Source of the DNA: Zygnema cylindricum
Taxonomy: Eukaryota > Streptophyta > Zygnematophyceae > Zygnematales > Zygnemataceae
NCBI GenBank assembly: GCA_037447655.1
Contig: JBBHKE010003577.1
Span: forward strand, 1-19,325
Reading direction: 5' to 3'
DNA: 19,325 bases
Part shown: positions 1 to 9,008 of the stretch, in pieces
Layout: the number at the start of each line of letters is the position of its first letter
Position numbering within the stretch: the stretch's first letter is position 1
Program-made: the position numbers and the translations under genes
Notes under the pieces: generated by a model
Told to the model about the DNA's origin: nothing
Databases searched by the model: none
The model's input: only the letters and a program-made list of their open reading frames with translations

Positions 1-40
1 TTTCAGTTTTGCTTCATTTGCGCGTGCGTATATTTATTTG

Positions 41-154
41 AGCGGCGAGCCGCGAAATTTATGGCGTCTCGCACGCGTATTTTTATCTGTCCTCCACTCC
101 GTCTTTAGAAGGAAGCCGCCGTTGGAGACGCCGTAAATTTTGGCGCTCGTCGCT
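41..154. repeat. Foldback element with ~30-bp inverted arms
   Basis: The arms at 41-70 and 125-154 are inverted repeats matching at 25 of 30 positions with no gap, enclosing a 54-base spacer. The innermost part, GGCGTCTC against GAGACGCC, is perfect. The arms are GC-rich and CpG-rich in otherwise AT-rich DNA. This could be a tiny MITE or a transcribed hairpin; I see no clear target duplication and no coding capacity. Confidence 0.6.
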
Positions 155-652
155 AGTTCGTTGCACTTATCATTTTTTCAGGGTATTGAATACTAAAAAT
201 TTTGAAATTTGAAAGTTAAAAAAAAAGTACGAATTTTACTGCGAATTTTATAAAGCTGAAAATTGTTTTATGCGCACGGAACGTAGTTTTCGTTAGTTTA
301 CTCCGCGCGTTTTATGTGCATAGGATATCTATGCGTAAAAGCCACCGTGGCGGACGTAAAATGAATCCGTTTTTAATGTGTTGGACGCGTTCGATGCTAT
401 CCGTACGCTTACTGTTCAAATTTTATGAAAGAAACACGAAAAAATGTTCAATGCCATCATGGTCGTGGAATAAAAATTTGACGAGATCGGGGTTTGAACG
501 AAATAAACTTCGTACATGATAATATACAAAGTTTATTTCGTTTCGTGAGAGTTAATTTATACGTATGACGCCGTCCTTTAATTTTGTTCCAAGTTCAACG
601 TAACGGTTCGCGATTAGATTCCATTTTTTCGGCTAAGTTAAATGTCAGTATG
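155..652. other. Intergenic AT-rich stretch, nothing recognised
   Basis: Only short reading frames are present. The longest is 67 codons at 316-519 and has no recognisable domain. No RNA gene or repeat with a partner in the window was found. Confidence 0.5.
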
Positions 653-660
653 AGCTCTCA

Positions 661-862
661 GTACCGCCCATCGTTATTAGTGTGGAAGAAAAATTAGTAT
701 AAATGCAAAATTATAATCAATAATACCAATTTAGTGCAAGGTGACGTGGCAGATTTTGGTCCACTTCCGTAAATAATGTTGTTAACTATATTTTGTGATT
801 TTTAGCCAGAAAAAGTCTCGACACAATTAGTGTTATTAACACTAATAACGATGGGCGGTGGT
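661..862. mobile_element. 202-bp MITE with 8-bp target duplication
   Basis: The ends are inverted repeats sharing CCGCCCATCGTTATTAGTGT, seen at 664-683 and in reverse complement at 839-858. The element is flanked on both sides by the perfect 8-bp direct repeat AGCTCTCA (653-660 and 863-870). An 8-bp duplication is typical of hAT-type insertion, so a hAT-like non-autonomous element is the best guess. It is too small to code for a transposase. The inner TIR part (ATCGTTATTAGTGT) resembles the ends of the larger elements at 1148 and 2764, so all three may have used related transposases. Confidence 0.72.
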
Positions 863-870
863 AGCTCTCA

Positions 871-1147
871 CAATGGAGCTCACGTGAAGTGAAAAATTAC
901 CTGAGCGCAACCATTTTATTTACATTTTATTTACATGTGGTTGCTGCAGTTTTGTTACCGTAAACCTATGCCGACCGTGTGAATTGATTTTTTTTAATGA
1001 CGGTCAACGTTCGCAAGTGCGACACTTTTTTAACTGTTGTTACAATATTTCGCCAGTCAAAGTTGTTCGACGGATTGACGGTCAAATCTGAACTCAAAGG
1101 TACGTAACTTGCACTAAACTGTACTCATATGTACAATTTTTGACAGC
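871..1147. other. Intergenic stretch between MITEs
   Basis: AT-rich sequence with no reading frame or RNA gene that I can support. Confidence 0.45.
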
Positions 1148-1736
1148 TACACCGTGAATCGTTATTAGCGTTGAGAAATTATTAGTGTTAAAAAATAATT
1201 AGCGTTATAAGCACTAATTACGATTTTCATTTTTTTTGAAAAAAATGTTTAATATTAATTGATCATTAATTCTAATTTTGGTACGACAAATCTACCATCA
1301 GGATCTTCACAGTAAAATAGGTAAAAGTACAAAATCTGACAAATCGTACACTGTCGCGTCCTTTGACTTTAATTTTTTCATAACTCTAATTTGGGTGTTC
1401 GCACGAATAATTATTACGCCACACGTATCTTTACACTAAAAAAGGTATGATCTTATTATGTCGCTTATTTTGAGCGTAGTTTTACATGCGATCGCGATTA
1501 TTTTACTCCATTTTTGTACTATTTTACTTTAACAAAATACCATTTTGTACGGACTGACACGTCCGTACACCACACTATTCAATAATATCATAAATTAAAA
1601 TTATGAACGCTAGTTCTCTAAAACCACAATTAACGTAAAGGAAAATTTAGTAATATCAATTCTATTGCGGGTTTTGGAATTAAAATTTGGGGGCGCCGAT
1701 ATAGAGTTCATAACGCTAATAATGATTCGCGGTGTA
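1148..1736. mobile_element. MITE family copy 1 (~590 bp)
   Basis: The left end (TACACCGTGAATCGTTATTA, from 1148) is matched by an inverted right end at about 1711-1736 that differs at a few positions. Sub-terminal copies of ATTAGYGTTA-type motifs follow the left end, a pattern usual for transposase-binding regions. The interior has no long reading frame. Internal segments such as 1520-1580 align with 3150-3235 of the second copy. An inverted repeat TGTACGGAC/GTCCGTACA lies at 1546-1569. A second candidate right end occurs at about 1811-1834, so the true right border is uncertain, and I found no target duplication. Confidence 0.6.
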
Positions 1737-1898
1737 CAGTACAAGACTGTACTGAACTCTACGTGCGCGCAACAAAAATTGTCTCTGCGATTAGTAATTC
1801 CCAAAAATTATTAATAATAGCGATACGCGGTGTACTGTACGTTCACTGCCATTTAATGCGAGAAATCATTATAAACTGAAACCATAAGCCAAACTATA

Positions 1899-2620
1899 AG
1901 GGTAAAATTCCATTAGACAAAATGTGTGGTTCGTTTCTCGGCGCTGTACGTTTTCGTACAACGCCGTACCAAGCCGTATTTTATTTTATTTTTTGTCAGA
2001 CGAAATATCGTTACTGGATACCTATCGGGAAGCTCCAATGATGTAGGCGTAATTCTTGGCTGCTGGATATTCTATTTTTTCAAATCCGCGAAGCAATGGC
2101 GCACATCATCCAGTGTGAAGATACTCTCCTCACGTAGAGAGTTGCTCGATACTGGGTCGTGTACCATCGGTACACATGAAAATGCAATAAAGTATCCGCT
2201 TTGAACAAGCGATCACAGGTCTACACGTCGTACATGCCATGTGCCGCGTGAGCCGAAAATATTTTTGCACACTCCGTCTGACATCCACCGACATTCAAAG
2301 TTTGTCACGACCTTCAAAGTTTGTCGCGTCTTTTTGCCATTCTGTTTCGAAATTTTGATTTCCATTTTCAAAATCAAAAATCTGGCCTCAACTTTACGTA
2401 CGAATCATTAACTACCTCCGGTCATACAGATATTTCGTTATGACTTTCCGTTTGAAGATATTTTTTAAGATTTTCAAAATTTGGACTCTTACCTACGTGG
2501 CGCCAACCGTAATTGAGGAAGGTTTGTTACTGGCCCGACAAAATGGAATAATCTTCCAGTAAATGGTGCCAGTAGAATTTTCCGTACATTTACTGGGACC
2601 GCCTAATGGAATTTTACTCT
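1899..2620. mobile_element. Possible TIR element, ~720 bp, unclassified
   Basis: GGTAAAATTCCATTAGAC at 1901-1918 is repeated in inverted orientation at 2601-2618 with two mismatches. TA dinucleotides flank both ends, which could be a TA target duplication. The interior holds hairpins at 2159-2175 (GTGTACC/GGTACAC) and about 2559-2600 (CCAGTAAATG/CATTTACTGG), and a 20-bp tandem repeat near 2293-2330. The open frame at 1926-2204 has no recognisable domain. The short TIR and weak target site make this tentative. Confidence 0.4.
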
Positions 2621-2763
2621 AAGACGGTTTTTTATGCCACTTCTCTTTCACCGATTGAATTTGACGGCTGAAACAGGTGTGGCTTCGCTTGATCGTTTGA
2701 AAATTTGTTTGGTTCAGTACCCGTTACAAATGTACAAATGTACGGTGTACTAACATACAAAAC

Positions 2764-3385
2764 TACACCGCGAATCGTAATTAGAGTAATGAAAAAATTA
2801 GATTAAAAAAAATAAAATAAAAACAATTAGAGTAATGAACTCTAATTTATGTGATAGAACTTTTTCACAGTCGAAGTTTACTCTAATTTATTTAAGTATT
2901 CTATATTGGGTTATGTCGGCAATAAATATCCGCGCTGAAATTATAAACACTAAATTACGTAGACGTACAAAATCTGTCAGTCCGTATAGTTTTGACGTCA
3001 TTATGACGCTAGAATTATTTGTCACGCTGAATGTCAGTTTATGTTCACACTGACGACGATGCTGTCGACGGACGAGAGTTATGCGAACGGCTTTTTTTCG
3101 ATGTGATTGATTTTTCGCTTAGTCCGATTTCACGTGCGAGCGCGATTGTATTAAATCATTATTTGTACTTTTTTACTTAAAAAAGTACAGTTTTGCACGG
3201 TCGAACTTCATCCGTACTCCACACTATTTGAAAATAACCTATATTACAATTCTGTTACGCTAATTAAACTTACCTAAATTAGAATAATGAAAAAATTAGA
3301 ATCATTTACTCTATTTGATGTCATAGTGTCGAAATTTCGAGCGACCGAATTAGAGTAATTTACTCTAATTACGATTCGCGGTGTA
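2764..3385. mobile_element. MITE family copy 2 (~620 bp)
   Basis: The ends TACACCGCGAATCGTAATTA (2764) and its inverted counterpart (about 3360-3385) match at nearly every position over about 25 bp. This is the same family and orientation as 1148-1736: the TIRs match, ATTAGAGTAAT-type sub-terminal repeats recur, and the right-centre segments align. Divergence between the copies is clearly high. There is no transposase frame; the 72-codon frame at 2835-3053 starts inside the sub-terminal repeats and is probably chance. No clear target duplication was found. Confidence 0.62.
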
Positions 3386-3416
3386 GTGTACGTCTAGAAA
3401 AGTGCATTACTACAAC

Positions 3417-3551
3417 CTAAAACAGTTTTTTTCCGTACACATGTCCGATTTTTCAATGGAGACCGCCAATCGGAAGGTGAGAATCTTTCTTTCAATCGAA
3501 ACCGTCAGTTCTCTTATCCGACAAGTGTGTACGGAAAAACATGTTTTTTGT
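3417..3551. repeat. Second foldback, ~135 bp
   Basis: A perfect 14-bp inverted repeat, TTTTTCCGTACACA (3428-3441) against TGTGTACGGAAAAA (3526-3539), sits in longer imperfect arms reaching about 3417-3448 and 3516-3551. The arm core contains CGTAC. No coding capacity. It could be a foldback MITE or a transcribed hairpin. Confidence 0.58.
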
Positions 3552-3664
3552 CGCAAAAAAAACATCAGCACTGGAAAACTATCATCGCTATAAAGGTCAG
3601 AGGGCTCGATGAATCGCTACCGGACCTACAAATACGATCGCGGTATATTTGGTGGGAGGTGGAC

Positions 3665-3839
3665 ATAAGGGTACGACCCCATGTAGCTAAGTAAGGATTT
3701 TTTCTATCGTTTTCCTCAAAAACAACTGAACAAAGAAATCGCAAAAATGTAAAGTACAATTTGTGTCATCTTCTAGCTTAAGATGTACAAGTTGTCGTCT
3801 TGTGTTTTTTCGACCCACTTTCAGGTTATCTTCACAAAG
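3665..3839 (-). repeat. Dispersed repeat, minus-strand copy
   Basis: The reverse complement of this segment aligns along most of its length with 9621-9824. Shared blocks include GACACAAATTGTACTTTACA, TTTGCGATTTCTT and a CACATGGGG-type block near one end. This is a mid-repetitive element of unknown class, without obvious TIRs or coding potential. Confidence 0.65.
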
Positions 3840-4395
3840 TAGCATGACTTCGCAAGGTAACATGACTTTCAATGCCACAAAACTATAAACATCTACAATG
3901 TCACAAAAACCTCGCCGTCTACAACCGTCGCCGTTTTTGTAGACGTCACTAATTTTAGGAAGTTTCGTAGTCGTCTACATTTCGTTTCGTACTATCGTAG
4001 GTTGTCGCATATTTTGTAGACGTCTACAACTGTCACATATTTGAAGTAATGAATGGGCAAGCAATGATTGACATAAGAACACTTTGAAAAGTACACCGTA
4101 AAATCTGCGCTAAAATCCAAAGTAGCATTTCAAAGTTTCGGTTACATAGGAACACGCCCTATGTGTTCACTCGAAATTGTTACTTAAGTTTGTGACGATT
4201 GTATACGTCGACAACGTCCGTGACGGCTTTCACCGTGTACAATCTATCTTTGCCACTGTATTTTTTGAAACTTTTTGAGCTGTCGCACAACACATCCTAA
4301 TTTTTGAAACAATTTGGTATGTCACATGTCTTTTTGTGACATCGTAAACGTACAATTTTACAACCATGGCTTTACATCATGCTTTTGCATTTGTC
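3840..4395. other. Non-coding stretch with recurring GTAGAC/GTCTAC words
   Basis: TTGTAGACG-type words and their complements recur between 3910 and 4045, for example around 3917, 3940, 3972 and 4013. Some pair into hairpins such as CGTCTACAAC with GTAGACG. No gene is recognised. Confidence 0.4.
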
Positions 4396-4421
4396 ACTCT
4401 TGCCTATTAGACTAGGACCAA

Positions 4422-5170
4422 TGCTAAATAATATAGGGTATGATGGATGTATATTTATTTAAGAGTGAACGAATTCATTTAACTAAAACTGTATACGGCA
4501 TGGATAGATACAATTTTGTAAAGTAAGAAGTACCATACTATTTCGAAACGGATACCACGCATTTTGTTTCTATAACGAAACGAATATTGCGCAAGCATTT
4601 ATAACGGTTGAGATTGCATTTCGGTTCATATCCAATGGCGCACATCACCGCCGAAATCCCGAAATGGTCACTTTGGCTTTTTGTGACATGGCATGACCCG
4701 GCACCACGTGGAGAGATCACATTTGGTCGCGGGAATTCCGGGGAACCTAGGGACGAGTAAAAAGAGGGCACGTGTCCACGTAATAGCCTTGTCGTACATT
4801 TGTCGTACAAAAAGTACACTGAAAGCAATACTTTTTGGTACGATGCAGCAATATAATTTGTCCGTTGGTCCGTACTTTAGTAGATAGGAGTTATCAGAGG
4901 GAATCAGGACTTAGTATTTTTTCATTCATTTCTCCCCTTGAGGGTTTGTATAAAATGGGCATCTTTGCCACCCCATAACTTATCGCCTGGTTGGGCGTTT
5001 TCAGAGATTATTTTTTCTACAGACTCAAGGGAATCTTGAATGCACAAGGGTGCAGTTAGATTGTCTGCTTGTCTGCTTGGGTAGCACTGGTTGCTATTGA
5101 AAGTGGGTTAGTTAATAACTATCTAGAGGCTTTCTAAATTTTGTAGTCCAATGGAGGACACATAATTGCA
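4422..5170 (+). mobile_element. Solo copia-type LTR (LTR-A)
   Basis: This segment aligns from end to end with the LTR at 10550-11265 and with the distal half of the main element's LTR (13798-14873). Shared blocks in order are: an AT-rich start, a TGGTCACTTTGGC block near 4666, CACGTGGAGAGATNACATTTGG near 4706, a cluster of GTAC cores at 4793-4875, AGTAGATAGGAGTTAT near 4880, and a TATA box (TATAAA at 4949-4954). A leader with an AGACTCAAGGGAATCT-type hairpin follows, and the end reads GGACACATAATTGCA. No primer-binding site or gag follows 5170, so it is a solo LTR. The left border is placed by alignment and is uncertain by tens of bases, since similarity continues about 25 bp further left. 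Confidence 0.72.
4949..4954 (+). promoter_or_regulatory. TATA box of LTR-A
   Basis: TATAAA in TTTGTATAAAATGGGC, at the same place as in the other LTR copies, about 75-150 bases downstream of the GTAC cluster. Confidence 0.55.
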
Positions 5171-5681
5171 CCACCCCATGGCCAAATTGTAAAGGGCGTG
5201 TCTTTTTTTCTGTTCAACCGTCAAAATTCACTCATCTATAAACTTCATATTTGCATATGCTTACATGATATATGCATACATATGGATCTTTAATTCTTTG
5301 TAGATGCTCTGTTATAATTTTTTTTTTTTTATTTCCACCTTTTCTGAAGAGTTGACATATATTGGGCTATAATGTGATTATACTTACTTTATTAGTCTGA
5401 AAGCTACCACAAAACTCTTGAAATGGGCAATTAGCTCACAAGCTCACAATTATTTAGACATCTTGAACTTTTTCAAGATTTTTTTTTCATAAACTCTTGC
5501 AAATCTAGGCTGAACGGACAGTAATTGTGCTAATAGATTTACGCCTGACTTTATTTAAAATGCCAAACTCTCACACCTAATCTCAATGTCAGTTCCAGTT
5601 TAATAACCCTAAATTGGGAGGGGACATGGTAGGTGTAAAAATCTCTAAAGTATATATTTAGAGAATATAAACTACATTATA
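5171..5681. other. AT-rich intergenic stretch
   Basis: No gene is seen. It contains a poly-T run near 5318-5330 and a perfect hairpin TCTCTAAA/TTTAGAGA at 5642-5664 with a 7-base loop. Confidence 0.5.
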
Positions 5682-5812
5682 GCTTCCTCTCCCTCCCCTC
5701 CTCTCCTTTCCTCTTCCCGACCCCCCTTTCCCCCGCTCCCTCCTTACGCTCCATCTCCCTCCTCTCCCTCCTCCTCCCTCCTCGTCCACCCTGTCTTTCT
5801 CTGTTGACTCTG
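5682..5812. repeat. Polypyrimidine (CT-rich) tract
   Basis: About 130 bases of almost pure C/T on the plus strand with very few purines, in irregular CTCC/CCTCCT units. The Gly/Arg-rich reading frame on the minus strand here (5658-5879) is a product of this composition and not a gene. Confidence 0.85.
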
Positions 5813-6663
5813 CATCAGGACTTCTCTTACAATTATGGAATGTGAATTTTCTTACAATTATGAGAATGTGACTGGACATGAGCGTCTATCTACAATCTTC
5901 GTCTAGATAAGGCCGTGTACTATAAAATTGGCCTTTTGATGTAATGTCCTACGAGGAAGCAGTCACATGGAAAGCACCAGTATGAGAAGCACAGGCAGTT
6001 GATTTGATAATCCTACATCAAACCCCATACAGATCCTTTTCTATCATCACCATCATGAAGATAATGGTGAATCTCTTTGTTTGTCATTTAAATCAGGCTT
6101 ATGTGACAGGAATAAATTTTGAAAAGGATAAAAACATGAAAACACAAAAACCTAAACCAGGTTGGAAGGTGTTGGCCCACCGGATTGGGAGCCAAACTAT
6201 CTCTACAGCTTGCTCAAGCCACCGACCACAAACTTTATACAAGCTGAGAAGTAAAACAAAAAATGCCCATCTGCCAAACTCGTCAAATATAATCACCAAA
6301 GAAACAAAGGCCTCCCTCCCAAGTCTTTGAGACGGCCTCCCCCACCCGACTCATCACCACAAGAAGAGAATGTCACTATAAACACCAACAAATAAGCACT
6401 AACCACGATGGAGAAAAAACTTCAAAGGTCTATACACCTCAAGCGACTTCAATGAATAATAATTCAAATAAGAGTCAAGTCAATTGAACGCAATCATCAT
6501 CTTGTATTAACAAACATGGCGAATAAAAAAATTTAACTTTCTCTTATTTTTACTTAATGAACGAGCTTACATAGCTCTTCCCTGCCCATATAAAGGTTTC
6601 GAACAATTCCACCCATGATTGCCAAGACCACCCTGATAAACTCCTTCCAAAAAAGTATTGCAA
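5813..6663. other. Non-coding stretch, no gene supported
   Basis: Two overlapping frames on opposite strands (6004-6330 plus, 6099-6299 minus) have no recognisable domain and look like chance. Nothing else is identified. Confidence 0.45.
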
Positions 6664-7047
6664 TTACTTTTCAACTCGTAAAAGTAATTTTGATACGCTG
6701 CCAGACATTGCCAAACTCTTCTTGTTGTTGTTATCAATAATATGGGGCTTATCTATGTGATAAAAAATCTCACGTTGGCCTCCTTCAACAAGCTGAAAAC
6801 TATTTAACCGTTTCATCGTGAAACAAAAATCCCCTAAAGCCTCCACCGGCACTCTCTCTAACACAATGTCTAGAAAAGCTAGCAACAAGTCGCTTTGCTC
6901 CGACTTCGATACGGATGTAGTCCTTGAGCTCCAAATTGTTGTAATATCGAACCATGACACTTCTCAAGCTGATTTTGCCTCTATGTCCAAAATTGTATCC
7001 CAGGCTAGCCTATTAGAGCCATTCTCAAAAAAAGTAAATGCTTAACT
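6664..7047 (-). pseudogene. Unidentified coding-like relic
   Basis: On the minus strand the frame from 6960 down to 6664 is open for 98 codons. The same frame continues upstream across one stop (TGA near 6973) to about 7040, with a protein-like composition. The stretch LLLAFLDIVLERVPVEALGD is an amphipathic, soluble-protein-like segment, not low-complexity translation. I do not recognise the family. The in-frame stop, the lack of visible splice structure and the repeat-rich surroundings suggest a decayed exon or gene fragment. It could equally be a chance frame or a fragment of a mobile element. Confidence 0.35.
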
Positions 7048-7304
7048 TTCACAAGGCTCTAGTTTTTTTTATCTTGCACACAAAAGTCAACTTTGTCCAC
7101 CTCGGAAGTCAAATAACAAATATGCCACACATGTCAATCGACGAAGGCTACTGTGGACGAAACAACATTTTATCATAACAAAGTGTTATTTGAATCAACA
7201 ATTTACCCATGGTGTCTAAACTTTATTCATTGTTTTAAGTTAGCAAGAGAGAAGCAAGATAAAGAGTTGACCATGGAGCTTTGATTCAACAGGAAAATAG
7301 AAAA
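7048..7304. other. Intergenic stretch
   Basis: AT-rich with no gene or repeat partner noticed. Confidence 0.45.
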
Positions 7305-7450
7305 CTGAAACATAGCAAAAAAAATGTTTTTTTGTTTTGTTTTAAACTACATGTTTGGATTTGTCCTACAAAAGGTAGACGGACAAAAATTGATCGGAAA
7401 TATATTTACGGAAATCAAAACTGAATCACTAAGTGAAATTGGAAACGAAG
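7305..7450 (+). repeat. Direct repeat, copy 1 of 2 (281-bp spacing)
   Basis: This segment aligns with 7587-7735. Shared blocks are a poly-T run after AAAAAATG, GTTTGGATTTGTCCTA, AAAGGTAGAC and GAAATCRAAACTGAATCA. It is non-coding and A-rich. Confidence 0.7.
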
Positions 7451-7586
7451 AGCAAAGTAGTTTGAAGGATTTAGTGTGACTTTGACAGGTGGGAGGAGAT
7501 GAAAAGAGTAACATAAATGGAGAAAGTGAGAAGGATTACAAAGACTTTTAGTTTGGACCAAAATTGTAGTGGAGGAAATTAGGAAA

Positions 7587-7735
7587 ATGAAATAGAGCAG
7601 AAAAAATGTTTTTTTGGTTTTAAACCACGGGTTTGGATTTGTCCTAAAAAAGGTAGACATACAAAATTAGATTGGAAATGGATTTAGAGAAATCGAAACT
7701 GAATCAACAACTGAAACTGAAAACGAAATACAAGA
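7587..7735 (+). repeat. Direct repeat, copy 2 of 2
   Basis: Second copy of the 7305-7450 unit, offset by about 281 bases in the same orientation, consistent with an old tandem duplication of a ~280-bp segment. Confidence 0.7.
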
Positions 7736-8087
7736 TGTAATTTTAATTATCATTTGAAAACAAAATTAAAACTGAAAAAATGACAAAATAGAGGAAAAAA
7801 AATGGAAAATTGAAGCTTTGAACAACAACAAAGTTTAGAAAGAAAATATCACAAAGTATAATCTTCTAAAAAATGAAAGCATTTGAGATCTAAATCCTTG
7901 GAAACCATTCAAATAAGAGTAATATTAGCTTTACACTAAAAACAATCTAAAAATGTTTGAAAACTACTACGTAAATGGATCTTAAAACAACAAAAAGGTT
8001 CAAAAAATAAAATATGGAAAAGAATAATTGAGTTGTTTTCTTGAGAGAAGACTTCAAAATTTAGAAAACTGCAACTGGAACATGTAA
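7736..8087. repeat. A-rich low-complexity stretch with AACTGAAA words
   Basis: Strongly purine-rich on the plus strand, with repeated variants of CTGAAAAYGAAA. No gene. Confidence 0.55.
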
Positions 8088-8227
8088 CTAAGGTCGACAA
8101 AGAATTTGCATGAAAAACTGAGTTAAAACAAAAGTGCGAGTGGATATGAATTTAAAACTGTAAATTGTATATATAACTGAAATTGAATCTTCACCTGAAA
8201 TTGTAACTGTAAAGGAATCAAAAATTG
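8088..8227 (+). repeat. Direct repeat flanking minisatellite, left copy
   Basis: Runs from AACTAAGGTCGACAAAG to GGAATCAAAAATTG and is near-identical to 8370-8525. The left and right copies bracket the minisatellite cluster at 8228-8369. Confidence 0.8.
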
Positions 8228-8369
8228 TGCCAGCGGAACGGCGATTTGTACTACGACGGAAGGCAACGTAACATTGTGCCAGCTGTACGGCAGTCTGTTA
8301 GCGTAACATTGCTGTACGTGTGTCAGCGTAACATTGTGCCAGCCGTACGGCGGTGTGCACTGCGACGGT
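8228..8369 (+). repeat. GTAC minisatellite, cluster 1
   Basis: Partial and full units of a repeat built on GTAACATTGTGCCAGC plus TGTACGGCAG/GCCGTACGGC words. It ends with a GGCGGTGTGCACTGCGACGG block that is repeated exactly at about 8941-8960 in cluster 2. It is much richer in CG than its A-rich flanks. Confidence 0.8.
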
Positions 8370-8525
8370 TAACTAAGGTCAACAAAGAATTTGCATGAAA
8401 AACTGAATTGAAACAAAAGTGCGAGTGGATTTGAATTTAAAACTGTAAATTGTAAATTGTATATATAACTGCAACTGAATCTTCACCTGAAATTGTAACT
8501 GTAAAGGAATCAAAAATTGAATTTG
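8370..8525 (+). repeat. Direct repeat flanking minisatellite, right copy
   Basis: Second copy of 8088-8227, differing by a few substitutions and by an 8-10-base internal duplication of GTAAATT near 8445. The arrangement is either a duplication of a (flank + minisatellite) block or an insertion into a tandem pair. Confidence 0.8.
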
Positions 8526-8596
8526 AAGCTGAAAATAACGGAATCAGAAAATGAATTTGAAACATAAAATTTCTTTAGTTTTTTAAGAAACTCAAA

Positions 8597-8618
8597 GCCC
8601 GTTACACGGGTAACGGGC
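8597..8618. repeat. Perfect 9-bp stem hairpin
   Basis: GCCCGTTAC, a 4-base loop, then GTAACGGGC. Partial copies of the CCCGTT word follow at 8655-8690. Function unknown; it is not obviously a terminator, as no U-tract follows. Confidence 0.6.
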
Positions 8619-8772
8619 ATGTACCCTGTCCAGTTTTTCATGCCCTTTTTTCATACCCGTTTTCCATGCCCGTTACAAAAAAAGAACACCCGTACATTTT
8701 CCTCGGATGGTCCCGTACCTTTTCATGTACTCGTTCGCTATAGTCATAAAGTCAGTTGACGGAAACGTTACA

Positions 8773-9008
8773 CGGTCCGTATTGCGGACGGACGGCAGCG
8801 TAACATTGTGCCAGCTGTACGGCAGTCTGTCAGCGTAACATTGCTGTACGGCTGTCAGCGTAACATTGTGCCAGTTGTACGGCAGTCTGTCAGCGTAACA
8901 TTGCTGTACGGCTGTCAGCGTAACATTGTGCCAGCCGTACGGCGGTGTGCACTGCGACGGTTGGTAATGTTACATTACGCCAGCAGTACGACCATCCGTA
9001 CTGGGGAC
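8773..9008 (+). repeat. GTAC minisatellite, cluster 2 (60-bp units)
   Basis: Units start at 8798, 8858 and 8918, an exact 60-base period. Each full unit is a compound of a 35-base part (GCGTAACATTGTGCCAGC..., with TGTACGGCAG) and a 25-base part (GCGTAACATTGCTGTACGGC...). The third unit diverges after GCCGTACGGC into the GGCGGTGTGCACTGCGACGG block that also closes cluster 1. Short hairpins bracket the array (GTCCG/CGGAC near 8776, ATCCGT/ACGGAT near 8994). The 68-codon frame over it is a product of the repeat. Confidence 0.85.

Noticed and set aside
316-519. 67-codon frame near the left edge
   Set aside because: Basic, featureless translation with no domain and no supporting context.
4417-5175. 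Target duplication ACCA around the solo LTR-A
   Set aside because: A 4-base match that requires shifting the LTR borders by one base; too weak to count.
5658-5879. 73-codon Gly/Arg-rich frame on the minus strand
   Set aside because: It is the translation of the polypyrimidine tract; low complexity only.
6004-6330. 108-codon frame on the plus strand (and a 66-codon frame opposite)
   Set aside because: No recognisable motif; the two strands are open together, typical of chance.
8228-9008. CRISPR-like array
   Set aside because: The 60-bp units are contiguous compound repeats without unique spacers of constant size, in a eukaryotic context.
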